Below, piece after piece: positions 1 to 8,139 of a DNA stretch of 64,000 nt. A program made the position numbers and the translations under genes. Positions within the stretch are counted from its first letter, which is position 1. Every line of letters begins with the position of its first letter. This DNA comes from Rugamonas rubra (GTDB taxonomy: Bacteria; Pseudomonadota; Gammaproteobacteria; Burkholderiales; Burkholderiaceae_D): the NCBI RefSeq assembly GCF_900114705.1, contig NZ_FOTW01000015.1, positions 1 to 64,000 on the forward strand, in the 5' to 3' direction. A model generated the notes under the pieces. The model made no database searches and was not told where the DNA came from. It saw nothing but the letters and a program-made list of their open reading frames with translations.

Positions 1-83
1 GAAACGTTGATGATGCGGGCGATTTCCCGCTTGGAGCGGCCGTGCTCGAAATGCAGCCGCAGGACTTCGTGGATTTTGCGCAT
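1..83 (-). CDS. IS21-family transposase IstA, N-terminal fragment (cut by window edge)
   Basis: Only the first 27 codons are inside the window. The protein begins MRKIHEVLRLHFEHGRSKRE and continues IARIINV, the N-terminal helix-turn-helix of IS21 IstA transposases (family pattern MRKIxEVLRLxFexGxSxRxIA). IstA is the DDE transposase that binds the terminal repeats and, with the ATPase IstB, catalyses transposition. The start is the ATG at 83-81. The catalytic core and istB should lie to the left. Whether the element is intact cannot be judged here. Confidence 0.8.
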   Translation of the reverse strand, partial: MRKIHEVLRLHFEHGRSKREIARIINV

Positions 84-165
84 GGATAACCTTTTATTGG
101 TCAAGCAACCCTCCGGATAAAAATCCAGCAGGTTGCCACAGTTATCCCCTTGCCGATGGCCCTAC

Positions 166-618
166 TCAGGCCGCTTCAAACTGTCCAGTTTGGAGCGGAA
201 TCAGTGTCCAGTTTGCGCTGGACCAGGTGTCCAGTTTGCCGTGGAATGCGTGTCCAGTTTGCGCTGGACTAGGTGTCCAATTTGCCGTGGAATGGGTGTC
301 CAGTTTGGCGTGGAATGGGTGTCCAGTTTGGCGTGGAAAACGCACCTTGGGAGAGAAATCTGTTCCTGGGTCACTCTTTTCTCGACCTGCAAGGAAGAAA
401 ATTGCTGATTTCTGCTGTTTTGCCACCAGCGAACGGGTCGAGCCACTCTTTCCTTGACCAGGTAAGGCAATTCGCTTTTTGCAAACACCTTGACCTAAGT
501 CAGCTTCAAACTCGCCACGTTCAATCTCACGCGCAGCTTGGCAAAGCAGGTCGTCCGATATGACCTTCTTGGCCCATCGAGCGAATGTCTTTGTTTTGAA
601 CACTCTTTTTTTGCTCAT
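166..618 (-). pseudogene. RelE/HigB-type toxin gene interrupted by the IS21 element
   Basis: The first 89 or so residues (from MSKKRVFKTKTFARWAKK to GREKSDPGTDFS) match RelE/HigB-like mRNA-interferase toxins of type II toxin-antitoxin modules (about 110 residues in the family). At about 352 homology stops and the frame runs into the IS end, adding 61 residues translated from the 23-bp repeats (pattern QTGHPFHAKLDT). The family C-terminus is therefore lost. The start is the ATG at 618-616, because AAGGAG lies 4 nt upstream; an in-frame ATG seven codons earlier has no such site. In HigB-type modules the antitoxin follows the toxin, so the partner gene should lie beyond the IS, outside the window. 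The fusion product is probably inactive, but this is untested. Confidence 0.8.
182..342. repeat. Seven tandem 23-bp repeats (IS21 terminal binding-site array)
   Basis: Copies of a unit beginning TGTCCAGTTT and continuing with variants of GGCGTGGAATGGG start at 182, 205, 228, 251, 274, 297 and 320, exactly 23 bp apart. The copies nearest the outer end (297, 320) are the most alike; inner copies alternate GCGCTGGAC and GCCGTGGAA in the second half. There are no unique spacers, so this is not a CRISPR array. IS21-family ends carry multiple repeats thought to be transposase binding sites, which fits the position between istA and the outer boundary. Seven copies seems many for such an end. Confidence 0.85.
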
Positions 619-632
619 TTGCTCCTTAAATG

Positions 633-649
633 ATAGCACGCAGTGCTAT
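633..649. promoter_or_regulatory. Perfect palindrome upstream of the toxin start, candidate TA operator
   Basis: The sequence ATAGCAC-GCA-GTGCTAT has 7-bp perfect arms and a 3-nt centre, 15 bp upstream of the toxin start codon. Toxin-antitoxin operons are usually autorepressed by the antitoxin at such palindromes. The assignment rests on position and symmetry only. Confidence 0.55.
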
Positions 650-821
650 GATTTTTTGGCTTGGTGTAGGCACGTTACCTCAAAAATCTCAGTATGCGGC
701 AACCGAAGGTAAAGGCAGCGGCGGGACGAAGGTACAGCATTTCGAGGCTATTTGGTGCCAATCCCGGCGCCTTTGGGCGAACGGCTTATTAACACCCTTG
801 CTCAGGCAAGCGCCGGCGGCG

Positions 822-1712
822 TCACTTGCTGAAGTAGCCGACGCCCAGCAACACCTGGTCGACGCGCTGGATCAGCGAGTGCTTCTGTTCCACCGCGTTG
901 GTGGCCGGGTTGCGCCAGACGAAGTCGACCACGCCGCTGCCTTTTTGCTGGGCCAGCTTGATCATCTCCTCGATCATCGGTTTGCCGGCGGCGTCGCGCA
1001 GGCCGCGCACCTCCATGCCGGCCAGCTGCGGCGAGTCGCCCGAGGCGCGGTAGGTGCCGTCGTCGATGCCGATGGCGAACACGTACAAGTCGTTGTGGGT
1101 GAAGCCGCCCTGCGGGCTGTTGAAGGCGGCGAAGGCGGCCTTGTCGCCGGACTTCTTCATGAAGGCGACCGCCTTGTCGAGCAGCTCCTGGGCCTCCTCG
1201 ACCGAGCCGCGCGGCGTGTAGTAGCCGACGCAGACGATGTACTTGCCCACCTTGTGGTATTGGCTGAACTTGTTTTCGACGTGGTTGTTGACCCGGTTCA
1301 GCCAACGGTACTCGACGGTGCCGTTGGCGCTGGCCTTGGCCTGCGCCAACAGATCGCGGATCAGCGGCTTGCCGGCCGCGTCGCGCAGCTCGATCTCGTT
1401 CTTGCCGACCAGGCCCAGCTGGGCGCCGCCGTTGGCGTGCATGAAGCCGTCCAGCCCGACCACGAAGACGTAATACGGCCCCTGGACGAACGGTCCGCCG
1501 GCCTCGTTGAATTTGGCGAAGGCCTGTTCCGGGCCGTTCTTTTGCAGGTAGGCGACGGCGCGCTCGAGCAGGGCGCTGGCGCGCTTGGCTTGGGCCCGTT
1601 CGATGCTGCCGAGCTGGCTGGCCGCCGGGGCGTCGGCCGCGTGGGCGGCGGGCACGACGGACAAGGCCGCTGCGGCGGCCAGAATGCATGCACTGAGGCG
1701 ATTTCGTTTCAT
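822..1712 (-). CDS. Exported protein with two tandem Cache-type sensor domains
   Basis: The 296-residue product has a Sec signal peptide (MKRN start, hydrophobic core, cleavage near AHA-AD at about residue 25). Two related segments follow, at about 45-160 and 175-295. Each has a helix with a lysine-rich loop, an F-N-x-x-x-G-x-F motif (FNEAGGPFVQG; FNSPQGGFTHN), a YVF strand, a G-L/I-D turn and a closing AAGKPxI...VEYRW or VDFVW strand. This is the single-Cache type 2 (sCache_2) pattern found in periplasmic ligand-binding domains of chemoreceptors and kinases. There is no transmembrane or signalling domain after the signal peptide, so the protein is probably a free periplasmic binding or sensor component. 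The gene stands alone and no partner receptor is visible nearby. Confidence 0.75.
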   Translation of the reverse strand: MKRNRLSACILAAAAALSVVPAAHAADAPAASQLGSIERAQAKRASALLERAVAYLQKNGPEQAFAKFNEAGGPFVQGPYYVFVVGLDGFMHANGGAQLGLVGKNEIELRDAAGKPLIRDLLAQAKASANGTVEYRWLNRVNNHVENKFSQYHKVGKYIVCVGYYTPRGSVEEAQELLDKAVAFMKKSGDKAAFAAFNSPQGGFTHNDLYVFAIGIDDGTYRASGDSPQLAGMEVRGLRDAAGKPMIEEMIKLAQQKGSGVVDFVWRNPATNAVEQKHSLIQRVDQVLLGVGYFSK

Positions 1713-2046
1713 GTTTGTTTCCAGGTCTAGGAGTGGGAGCCGCTTGCCTGGCGCCGTGCGCGCGCGTGGCGATGCGCGTGCGGAGGCAGGTGCTAGTGGT
1801 TAAGTAGCAAAATGCGGGCCATCCTTTTGTCGGCATGGCAAAGAGCGCAGGGGGCGGGGCGGGGCGGCGCGGCGGCCGGCGCGCGGGCGGCAAGGCGCGC
1901 CCGTGTGGGGGAGGGGCCGCCACTGGCGGCGCCCGGCGGCGCGGACCGGGTGGCGGTGCGCGCGCGGCAAAATCGTTCCATTCCGCAACAGTGTGTTGAC
2001 GGATGGAGCAGCGCCAGTGTCGTGCGCTGCTGGCGGGCGGGGCGGC
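1713..2046. other. 334-bp intergenic stretch, no gene seen
   Basis: This very GC-rich stretch lies between the Cache gene start and the yajD stop. Apart from shadow frames I see no convincing reading frame, RNA gene or terminator with a T-tract. It must hold the promoter of the reverse-strand Cache gene, but no clear -35/-10 pair stands out. Confidence 0.5.
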
Positions 2047-2427
2047 CTAGTCTTTTTTCTTGATCAGCCCGGCCAGCGCGGCGAAGGGGTTGTGCGTCGC
2101 CGGCTGCATGCTCTCGGCCAGCAGGCCGTGGCCACGGTCGGCCTCCAGATAGCGCGAGTGCTCGTTGTCGTGACAGTACAGGCACAGCAACTCCCAGTTG
2201 CTGCCGTCGGGCGGGTTGTTGTCGTGGTTGTGGTCGCGGTGGTGCACGGTCAGCTGTTGCACGTTGGCGCGGGTGAACTCGCGCGTGCAGCGGCCGCAAA
2301 TCCAGGGATACATCTTCAGCGAGCGTTCGCGGTAGCCCAGTTCGCGCGTGTCCGCCGCGCGGCGGGCGTCGGCGACGATCTTGTCGAGCCGTGCGGCATC
2401 CGGTTTTTTTCCTTGAATCATGGCCAT
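2047..2427 (-). CDS. YajD-family HNH nuclease
   Basis: The 126-residue protein resembles E. coli YajD over most of its length. It has a basic N-terminal helix, then YPWICGRCTREF with the first metal-binding CxxC, LTVHHRDHNHDNNPPDGSNWE with the HNH histidines, and LLCLYCHDNEHSRY with the second CxxC. The end, NPFAALAGLIKKKD, also parallels the family (NPFADLKAMM). HNH proteins bind a divalent metal and cleave nucleic acid; the physiological role of YajD is not established. AAGGAA 5 nt before the ATG at 2427-2425 supports this start over the second in-frame ATG two codons later. Confidence 0.88.
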   Translation of the reverse strand: MAMIQGKKPDAARLDKIVADARRAADTRELGYRERSLKMYPWICGRCTREFTRANVQQLTVHHRDHNHDNNPPDGSNWELLCLYCHDNEHSRYLEADRGHGLLAESMQPATHNPFAALAGLIKKKD

Positions 2428-2849
2428 TCACTTTCCTTAAACGTTGTAACTTGTATCGGGCAGGGCGCAGCCGCGCGGCCCGGTGCAAGGCATGTCGGCC
2501 ATTATAGTCCGGGGCGGAAGCGTCGCGCTGGTAAGACTTGCAACAAGCGCGAACGGACTCCCCGGCCTTGCCGCAGGGGGATTCTCTTTGTGGCGAGGAG
2601 TTTGCGCGGCAGAGTGCCTTCAACGGAACGCCGCAGCCGCTTGATCGGCGGGCTAGCCACGCCCGCTCGTGACTGTGCCGATTTCGTTCATTTCAGCCGC
2701 TGAAAGCGCCAAGACATCCTCAATCCAGCCAAGTAAGCTTCCTGACGCTCCGATACCCCTGCCGCTAGCAGGGCCGGAGCACACCGGCAGTTTCATTGTA
2801 GCGATCCCGCACTGTCGATGGGGGACGTCCTTACTTGGAGATAAGCATT
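2428..2849. other. 422-bp divergent intergenic region (yajD / TonB receptor)
   Basis: This region separates two divergent genes and must carry both promoters. A TATAAT hexamer on the reverse strand (2506-2501) is a candidate -10 for yajD, without a convincing -35. A GGAG at 2837-2840 serves the forward receptor gene. I see no Fur-box-like sequence here, unlike the receptor gene at 26.8 kb, and no other gene. Confidence 0.4.
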
Positions 2850-5582
2850 ATGTTTCAGGAAAAAATTTGCCTGCGCTGGGTGAAGTTGGCGCTGTCCCTG
2901 TTGGCGGCCCAGGCCGTGGCGCCGGTGCAGGCGCAGGAGCAGTTGGAGGCGGCCAAGCCGGCGGCCAGGATGGAGCGGGTGGAAATCACCGGCAGCAACA
3001 TCAAGCGGATCGCCCAGGAGGGCGTCTCGCCGATGACCTTGATCAGCAAGGAGGACATCCAGCGCTCCGGCGCCACCTCGGTGCTCGATGTGTTGCGCAA
3101 CCTGCCTTCGGTGGGCGGCAACGGCCGCGATTTCGGCGGCGGCAACGACTTCCGCAACGGTGCCAGCACGGCCACCCTGCGCGGCATGCCGACCCTGATC
3201 CTGTTGAACGGCAATCGCCTGCCGGTGTCCGGCTCGGACGACTCCAACGGCTTCACCTCGGTGGACTTGAACATGCTGCCGCTGGCGGCGATCGAGCGCA
3301 TCGAGGTGCTCAAGGACGGCGCCTCGGCGATCTACGGCACCGACGCGGTGGGCGGCGTGATCAACTTCATCATGCGGCAGAACTACCAGGGCGTCGACCT
3401 GAACGCCAGCTACGGCGCCACCACGCTGGGCGGCGGCGACGTGCGCAAGCTGTCGGTGGCGGGCGGCTTCGGCGACCGCGCCACGCAGAAATTCAATCTG
3501 ACCTACGCCGCGATGTATGAGGACACCAAGCGCATCAAGGGCACCGAGCGCGACTGGGCCAACCATATCGACTTCGGCGCGCGCGGCGGCCTGCAGTACG
3601 CCAACGTCTACGGCGCCCACGGCACCGACGCCGGCACGCTGTCGATCGGCGGCAACCGCTTCGCCGACCCGGAATGCTTGGCCGGCTCCAAGCTGCCCTA
3701 TCCGAGCGGGGCCGAATGGTTCCCTTCGCCGACCCGCAACGGCTGCCTGTCGGCGACGGCGGAATTCACCGACCTGGTGAAACCCTCGCGCCGCCTGGGC
3801 GCGACGGCCGCGCTGAACTGGGACATCGCGCCGGAGCTGACCTTGTTCGCCAACGCCTTCTTTACCAGTTTCGACAAGCGCATCGTCGGCCAGTCGTCCT
3901 GGCTGCAGAACCGCGCGCGCAACAACCTGGTCATCCCGGCCTCGAACCCCTTCAACACCTACGGCAAGCCGGTGACGGTGCGGCGCGATTTTCCGGTCTA
4001 CGAGGGCGGCATCAAGACCAAGGTCGACAACCTCTGGCTGCTCACCGGCCTGAAGGGCGAGCTGGGCGGCTGGGACTGGTCGGCGACGCTGTCGCACGGC
4101 GAGGAGTCGGGCCGCAGCGACACCCTGGGCGCCTACAAGTTGGAGGAGTTGAACAAGGCGGTCGACGAGGGCCGTTTCAATCCCTTCGGCGTCAACCGCA
4201 ATTCGGACGCCTTGATCCGGGAGTTGTCGGGCGAGATGTATGTGAAGACCCGCAGCAAATCCGATTCCGTCAAAGCGCAGGCCTCGACGGAGTTCGGCGA
4301 GCTCCCTGGCGGCAAGATCGGCGTCTCGCTCGGCTCCGAGCTGCGCAGGAATTCGCTGGCCTACACGCCCTCGCAGGATTGGCAGCAGGGCTTGCTGGGG
4401 CAGTACGCCGTGCTGCCGCCGATCTCCGGCTCGGAAAGACTGTCGGCCGTGTACGCGGAGTTGAATTTGCCCTTGCTGAAGACGCTGGAGGCCCAGGCCG
4501 CCTTGCGCCACGATAAATACGAGCTGGCCGGCGGCACCACCAATCCCAAGCTCGGCCTGAAGTGGGCGCCGAGCAAGGCGCTCATGCTGCGCGCGAACTA
4601 CAGCACCGGCATGGTCGCGCCGTCGCTGCCGCAGCGCTTCAGCGAAGGCCGCGACTCCTTCCTGCCGACCAAGGACCCGCACCGCTGCGTCGAGGGCGAC
4701 GTGTATTTCGATTCTTACTGCACCCGTTACGTCAAGGCGTCCAACGTCGGCACCAAGCATCTGCAGCCGGAGAAATCGACCCAGTACAACCTCGGTTTCG
4801 TCATCGAGCCGCTCAAGGACCTGACCTTCGGCCTGAGCTACTACGACATCAAGTGGAAGAACAAGATCGATGTGCTCGACAACACGACGGTGCTCGACAA
4901 CGAGGACGGCGCCTATCAAGCGCACGTGGTGCGCGACGCCGTCACGCCCGACGATATCGCGGCCTACGCGGCTCTGTCGGCGGCCGACCGGGCTCGCCTC
5001 GGGCCCTTGCGCGGCGAACTGGCCAACATCAAGACCGGCTGGGTGAACCGCTTCCAAACGCACACCTCCGGCGTCGACCTGGACGCGTCCTACACCTTCC
5101 GCAGCAACACGCTGGGCCGCATCAAGGTGTTTGGCGAAGCCAATTACACGCTGCGCTACGACACGGTGCTGTTGGCCGACAACGTCTACATCAACTGCGC
5201 CAACAACACCTCGTGCGACGCCGGCGAGTACGGCAAGCCGCGCCTGCTGGCCAACGTCGGGGTGAACTGGGACCGGGGGCCGTGGAGCGGCACCGGCATC
5301 GTCAAATACGTCGCCGGCACCAGGGTCGACCGCGCACCGTCGACCGTGCACAACCAGTGGTACGACTTCTATGCGAAGGGGGCGCGGATTCCCGCCATCG
5401 CCACCATGGACGCCTCGCTGGCCTATGCCGGTTTCAAGAACATGGTGGTGCGCGGCGGCGCCAACAATGTGTTCAACCGCGATCCGGCCTTCGATCCCGC
5501 GTCCTCGCTCGGCTACAACGACAACTGGGGCGATCCGCGTGGCCGCTATGTGTATGCCAGCCTGAACTACAGCTTCAAGTAG
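2850..5582 (+). CDS. TonB-dependent outer-membrane receptor
   Basis: The 910-residue precursor has a signal peptide (core LALSLLAAQAVA, cleavage near VQA-QE). The plug domain opens with ERVEITGSNIKR and continues through VLDVLRNLPSV, TLRGMPTLILLNGNRLP and IERIEVLKDGASAIYGTDAVGGVINF. A beta-barrel with YXXT-like strands follows, ending in the outer-membrane signature ASLNYSFK with a terminal aromatic. The ITGSNIKR opening is typical of the receptor subfamily abundant in oligotrophic betaproteobacteria and xanthomonads, often linked to carbohydrate or peptide uptake. The substrate is not identifiable here. There is no N-terminal FecR-interaction extension. The start is the ATG at 2850, preceded by GGAG at 9 nt; an in-frame TTG five codons upstream lies over that site and was rejected. 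It is a single-gene unit. Confidence 0.9.
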   Translation: MFQEKICLRWVKLALSLLAAQAVAPVQAQEQLEAAKPAARMERVEITGSNIKRIAQEGVSPMTLISKEDIQRSGATSVLDVLRNLPSVGGNGRDFGGGNDFRNGASTATLRGMPTLILLNGNRLPVSGSDDSNGFTSVDLNMLPLAAIERIEVLKDGASAIYGTDAVGGVINFIMRQNYQGVDLNASYGATTLGGGDVRKLSVAGGFGDRATQKFNLTYAAMYEDTKRIKGTERDWANHIDFGARGGLQYANVYGAHGTDAGTLSIGGNRFADPECLAGSKLPYPSGAEWFPSPTRNGCLSATAEFTDLVKPSRRLGATAALNWDIAPELTLFANAFFTSFDKRIVGQSSWLQNRARNNLVIPASNPFNTYGKPVTVRRDFPVYEGGIKTKVDNLWLLTGLKGELGGWDWSATLSHGEESGRSDTLGAYKLEELNKAVDEGRFNPFGVNRNSDALIRELSGEMYVKTRSKSDSVKAQASTEFGELPGGKIGVSLGSELRRNSLAYTPSQDWQQGLLGQYAVLPPISGSERLSAVYAELNLPLLKTLEAQAALRHDKYELAGGTTNPKLGLKWAPSKALMLRANYSTGMVAPSLPQRFSEGRDSFLPTKDPHRCVEGDVYFDSYCTRYVKASNVGTKHLQPEKSTQYNLGFVIEPLKDLTFGLSYYDIKWKNKIDVLDNTTVLDNEDGAYQAHVVRDAVTPDDIAAYAALSAADRARLGPLRGELANIKTGWVNRFQTHTSGVDLDASYTFRSNTLGRIKVFGEANYTLRYDTVLLADNVYINCANNTSCDAGEYGKPRLLANVGVNWDRGPWSGTGIVKYVAGTRVDRAPSTVHNQWYDFYAKGARIPAIATMDASLAYAGFKNMVVRGGANNVFNRDPAFDPASSLGYNDNWGDPRGRYVYASLNYSFK

Positions 5583-5599
5583 TCGGCGCCGAGCAGCGC

Positions 5600-5631
5600 G
5601 CCGCGCCGCCGCACTGTCCGGGCGGCGCGGC
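5600..5631. terminator. GC-rich hairpin between convergent genes
   Basis: GCCGCGCCGCC (5600-5610) pairs perfectly with GGCGGCGCGGC (5621-5631) around a 10-nt loop, just after the receptor stop and before the stop of the converging gene. There is no T-tract on either side, so it may act as a bidirectional or Rho-assisted terminator or only as an mRNA-stabilising stem. Confidence 0.5.
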
Positions 5632-5651
5632 CGCCGGGCGCATCGCGGCGC

Positions 5652-8120
5652 CTACTTGCCGTAGAGGTTGAGCAGCAACCACGTCGGCAGGCCAAGGTAC
5701 AGCGCGGCGCGGCCGACCCGTTCCAGCCAGCGGCGGATGTCGACGGTGCGCTTGGGCCGCAGCAGCGCCACCAGCAACGTTGCCGCTTCGATCGCCGCGC
5801 GCAGCAGCGCCGCGCTGAGCACAACGCCGATGGACCAGGCCGCCCACCACAGCACGAAGGCGCCGAGATAGGCCTTCAGGCCGTAGCTGTAGTATTCGCC
5901 GAACGCGCTGCCATAGGCGATATGCTGGTGCAGGTGGAAGGCCGGAATGGCGAGCGCGAGCGGGAACAGGACGAATTTGCTGAGCGGATGGTCGAGCTTC
6001 CAGCGGCGCAGCGCCTGGCGCGCCTGCGCATACGCGTACAGCATGGCGCCGCCGCGCGGCGCCAGCGGCGGGCCGCCGGCGCCGGCCATGGCGTCGGCCA
6101 GGGCGATGGGCCTGGCCAGCGCCAGTCCGTAGCGCCAGCGCCGGCCCGACGCCAGCCGCAGGGCCAGGCCGGGGCCGGGAACCGGCAGGCGCCACATGTC
6201 GAGCGCGCCGATGTCGCCCAAGGCCAGCTCGATGCGCTGGGCGCCACGGCTCAGCACCAGCTTGCCGTCGCTTATCGTGGCGCGCGCGGCGAAGGCGAGC
6301 AGCACGCACCACGCGGCGGCCTCGGGGGCAAGGAAGAGGCCGGCGAACAGGCGGATCTGCGCCAGCGTGTTGCTGCGCAGCGTATCGTCGCGCAGCAGCG
6401 CCAGGCACATGCCGAGCAGGCCGACGCGCGCCACGGCGCGCAACAGGCCGGCGGCGAGCCGCGCGGCGGGGGGCAGCAGCGCGACCTTGACGGGAAACAC
6501 CATGGCGGGCTGGCTCGCCGCCGGCGCATGGCCGGCTTGCGGCCGCCGCGCGGCGAGGGCCGCCGCCGCCAGCAGCAGCAGGAAGGCGGCGGCGGCCGGT
6601 CCGACCCAGTCGCCCCAGCGCACCACCAGCGTCGGCGCGGGCCGGCGCAGCTCCAGGTCGGCGACCAGCAGCGCCGGTTCGCCCATGCCGGTGCCGGCGA
6701 GCACAGTGCCGCTGGCGTCGATCACGGCGCTGTAGCCGTTGGTGGTGACGCGAAACTGCGGCAGCCGTGTTTCGATGCTGCGGAAGGCCGCCGCCGCCTG
6801 GTGCAAGCGCGCGCCCTGGCGGTCGAGGCTGAACCAGGAGTCGTTGGACATGGTCAGGATGGCTTGCGCGCCCAGGCGGGCGCCGTCGATGGCCAGGCCG
6901 GCGTCGACATCGTCGAGGCAGATCATGGGCAGCACCGGGATCTCGCGGCCGTCGGCCAGGCGCAGGGGGAAGACGCGCGCGCCGTTGCCGGGGCGCCAGG
7001 CGCCGGTCCACGGCAGCAGGCGGCGCAACGCCGGCCGGTCGAGCCAGGCCGGCAGGTACTCGGTGAAGGGGAACAGCCGCGTCTTGCGGTAGAAACCCAG
7101 CAGGCCGCTGGCGGGCTGCACGAAGGCGGCGGCGTTGTATTCGCCGGCGCCGTCGCGGTCGTAGGTGCCGAAGACGAAGGGCACGCCGGCGGCGGTGACG
7201 TTGGCGAGGATCTCGCGATCGAATTCGGCGCCGGCCTCGCTCTTCGGCTGGCCGAAGGTGGTGGGGTAGGCGGTCTCCGACCACAGCACGGCGTCGGCGT
7301 GCTGCCGCACCACGGCGTCGTAGCTCATCGCGAAATGGCGGTCGAGCACCTCGCGCACGACGGCGTAGCCGCCGCGCAGGCGCCGCTGGCCCTCGTAGTC
7401 GACCATGTTGGCTTGGATGAGCCCCATGCGCAGCGGCTTGCCGCCGGACGCGGCGCCGGCGCCGCCGCCACCTGACAGCGCGGCCAGCCCGTAGCCCGCC
7501 AGCAGCAGGGGCGGCAGCGCGGCCAGCGCGAGCGGCTTGGCGACGGCGCGCCAGCCGTCGCCGCGCCGCGCCAGGGCCGCCGCGACGGCCTCGTTGGCCA
7601 GCAACAGCAGCAGCGTCAGGCCGGCGCCGGCGCCCACGTCGGCGCCCTGGCGCAGCAGCCGGGAGGGGTACAGGCCGTGGCCGAGCGTGTCGCCGAGCAG
7701 CCGGGGCAGCAGCCATTCGGCCGCCAGCCAGGCCGCCGCCGCCGCCAGCGCGCGCAGCAGCGGGCCGTGGCGGCGCCCGGCCAGATGGCGCGCCAGCGCG
7801 AAGGCGAGGAACTGCGGCTGGAACAGCGGCGCGGCGAGCAGCAGCACGGCCAGGCCGGCCGCTTCGCCGACCTGGGTGTAGCGCCCGAGCGCGCTGCCGA
7901 GCCAGGCGAAGACGGCCGCCGTGAAGGCGAGCGACATGGCGTAGGCGCAGGCCAGCGTGCCGGCCAGCGTGCGGCGGGCGTCCAGCGCGCGCAACCAGGG
8001 CACCAGCAGCACGAAGCCGAGCAGGTAGCCGAGTCCGCCACGGGCGTACAGGGCCGACATGGCCGCGCTGGCCAGAACGCCGACGGCGATGCCGGCTGTG
8101 GGATGGATGGCTTGCTTCAA
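5652..8120 (-). CDS. Lnt-like membrane nitrilase (apolipoprotein N-acyltransferase homologue) with C-terminal membrane extension
   Basis: The 822-residue protein has an N-terminal block of hydrophobic segments (about 1-215) followed by a carbon-nitrogen hydrolase domain (about 230-490). The nitrilase triad is visible: Glu282 in WSETAYPTTF, Lys346 in FYRKTRLFPF and Cys401 in PMICLDDVDAG, spaced like Glu267-Lys335-Cys387 of E. coli Lnt, which N-acylates lipoproteins. The Glu after the Lnt cysteine is Asp here. After a transmembrane segment near 510 comes an extra region of about 300 residues, absent from classical Lnt (about 510 residues). It holds further hydrophobic helices and a soluble stretch (ARATISDGKLVLSRGAQRIE) resembling a membrane-associated PH-like fold. 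A standard lnt is usually found elsewhere, so this may be a paralogue with a different acyl acceptor. It lies 19 nt after the gene at 8140-8829. Confidence 0.75.
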   Translation of the reverse strand: MKQAIHPTAGIAVGVLASAAMSALYARGGLGYLLGFVLLVPWLRALDARRTLAGTLACAYAMSLAFTAAVFAWLGSALGRYTQVGEAAGLAVLLLAAPLFQPQFLAFALARHLAGRRHGPLLRALAAAAAWLAAEWLLPRLLGDTLGHGLYPSRLLRQGADVGAGAGLTLLLLLANEAVAAALARRGDGWRAVAKPLALAALPPLLLAGYGLAALSGGGGAGAASGGKPLRMGLIQANMVDYEGQRRLRGGYAVVREVLDRHFAMSYDAVVRQHADAVLWSETAYPTTFGQPKSEAGAEFDREILANVTAAGVPFVFGTYDRDGAGEYNAAAFVQPASGLLGFYRKTRLFPFTEYLPAWLDRPALRRLLPWTGAWRPGNGARVFPLRLADGREIPVLPMICLDDVDAGLAIDGARLGAQAILTMSNDSWFSLDRQGARLHQAAAAFRSIETRLPQFRVTTNGYSAVIDASGTVLAGTGMGEPALLVADLELRRPAPTLVVRWGDWVGPAAAAFLLLLAAAALAARRPQAGHAPAASQPAMVFPVKVALLPPAARLAAGLLRAVARVGLLGMCLALLRDDTLRSNTLAQIRLFAGLFLAPEAAAWCVLLAFAARATISDGKLVLSRGAQRIELALGDIGALDMWRLPVPGPGLALRLASGRRWRYGLALARPIALADAMAGAGGPPLAPRGGAMLYAYAQARQALRRWKLDHPLSKFVLFPLALAIPAFHLHQHIAYGSAFGEYYSYGLKAYLGAFVLWWAAWSIGVVLSAALLRAAIEAATLLVALLRPKRTVDIRRWLERVGRAALYLGLPTWLLLNLYGK

Positions 8121-8139
8121 GGTGGCTGCCTCGTCCTTG

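Larger units (their letters stand above)
1..344 (-). mobile_element. IS21-family insertion sequence, 5' end only
   Basis: This is the transposase-proximal end of an IS21-like element, and the rest lies left of the window. It contains the start of istA reading leftward and, upstream of it, a run of 23-bp repeats of the kind IS21 elements carry at their termini. The outer boundary is placed at about 344 because the toxin reading frame to its right stops resembling its family at about 352, and because the reverse strand reads TGCG at 344, matching the TG that begins IS21-family ends. The exact end and the target duplication cannot be confirmed without the other terminus. Confidence 0.75.

Noticed and set aside
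182..342. Short regular repeats as a CRISPR array
   Set aside because: Units are directly adjacent with no variable spacers, and no cas gene is near; they fit an IS21 terminus.
2835..2849. TTG start for the first TonB-dependent receptor
   Set aside because: The TTG overlaps the GGAG ribosome-binding site of the ATG at 2850, and the signal peptide begins properly there.
2793..5351. Reverse open frame of 852 codons opposite the TonB-dependent receptor
   Set aside because: The forward frame has signal peptide, plug and barrel motifs; the reverse frame is rich in Ala, Arg, Val and Gln, as antisense GC-rich shadows are.
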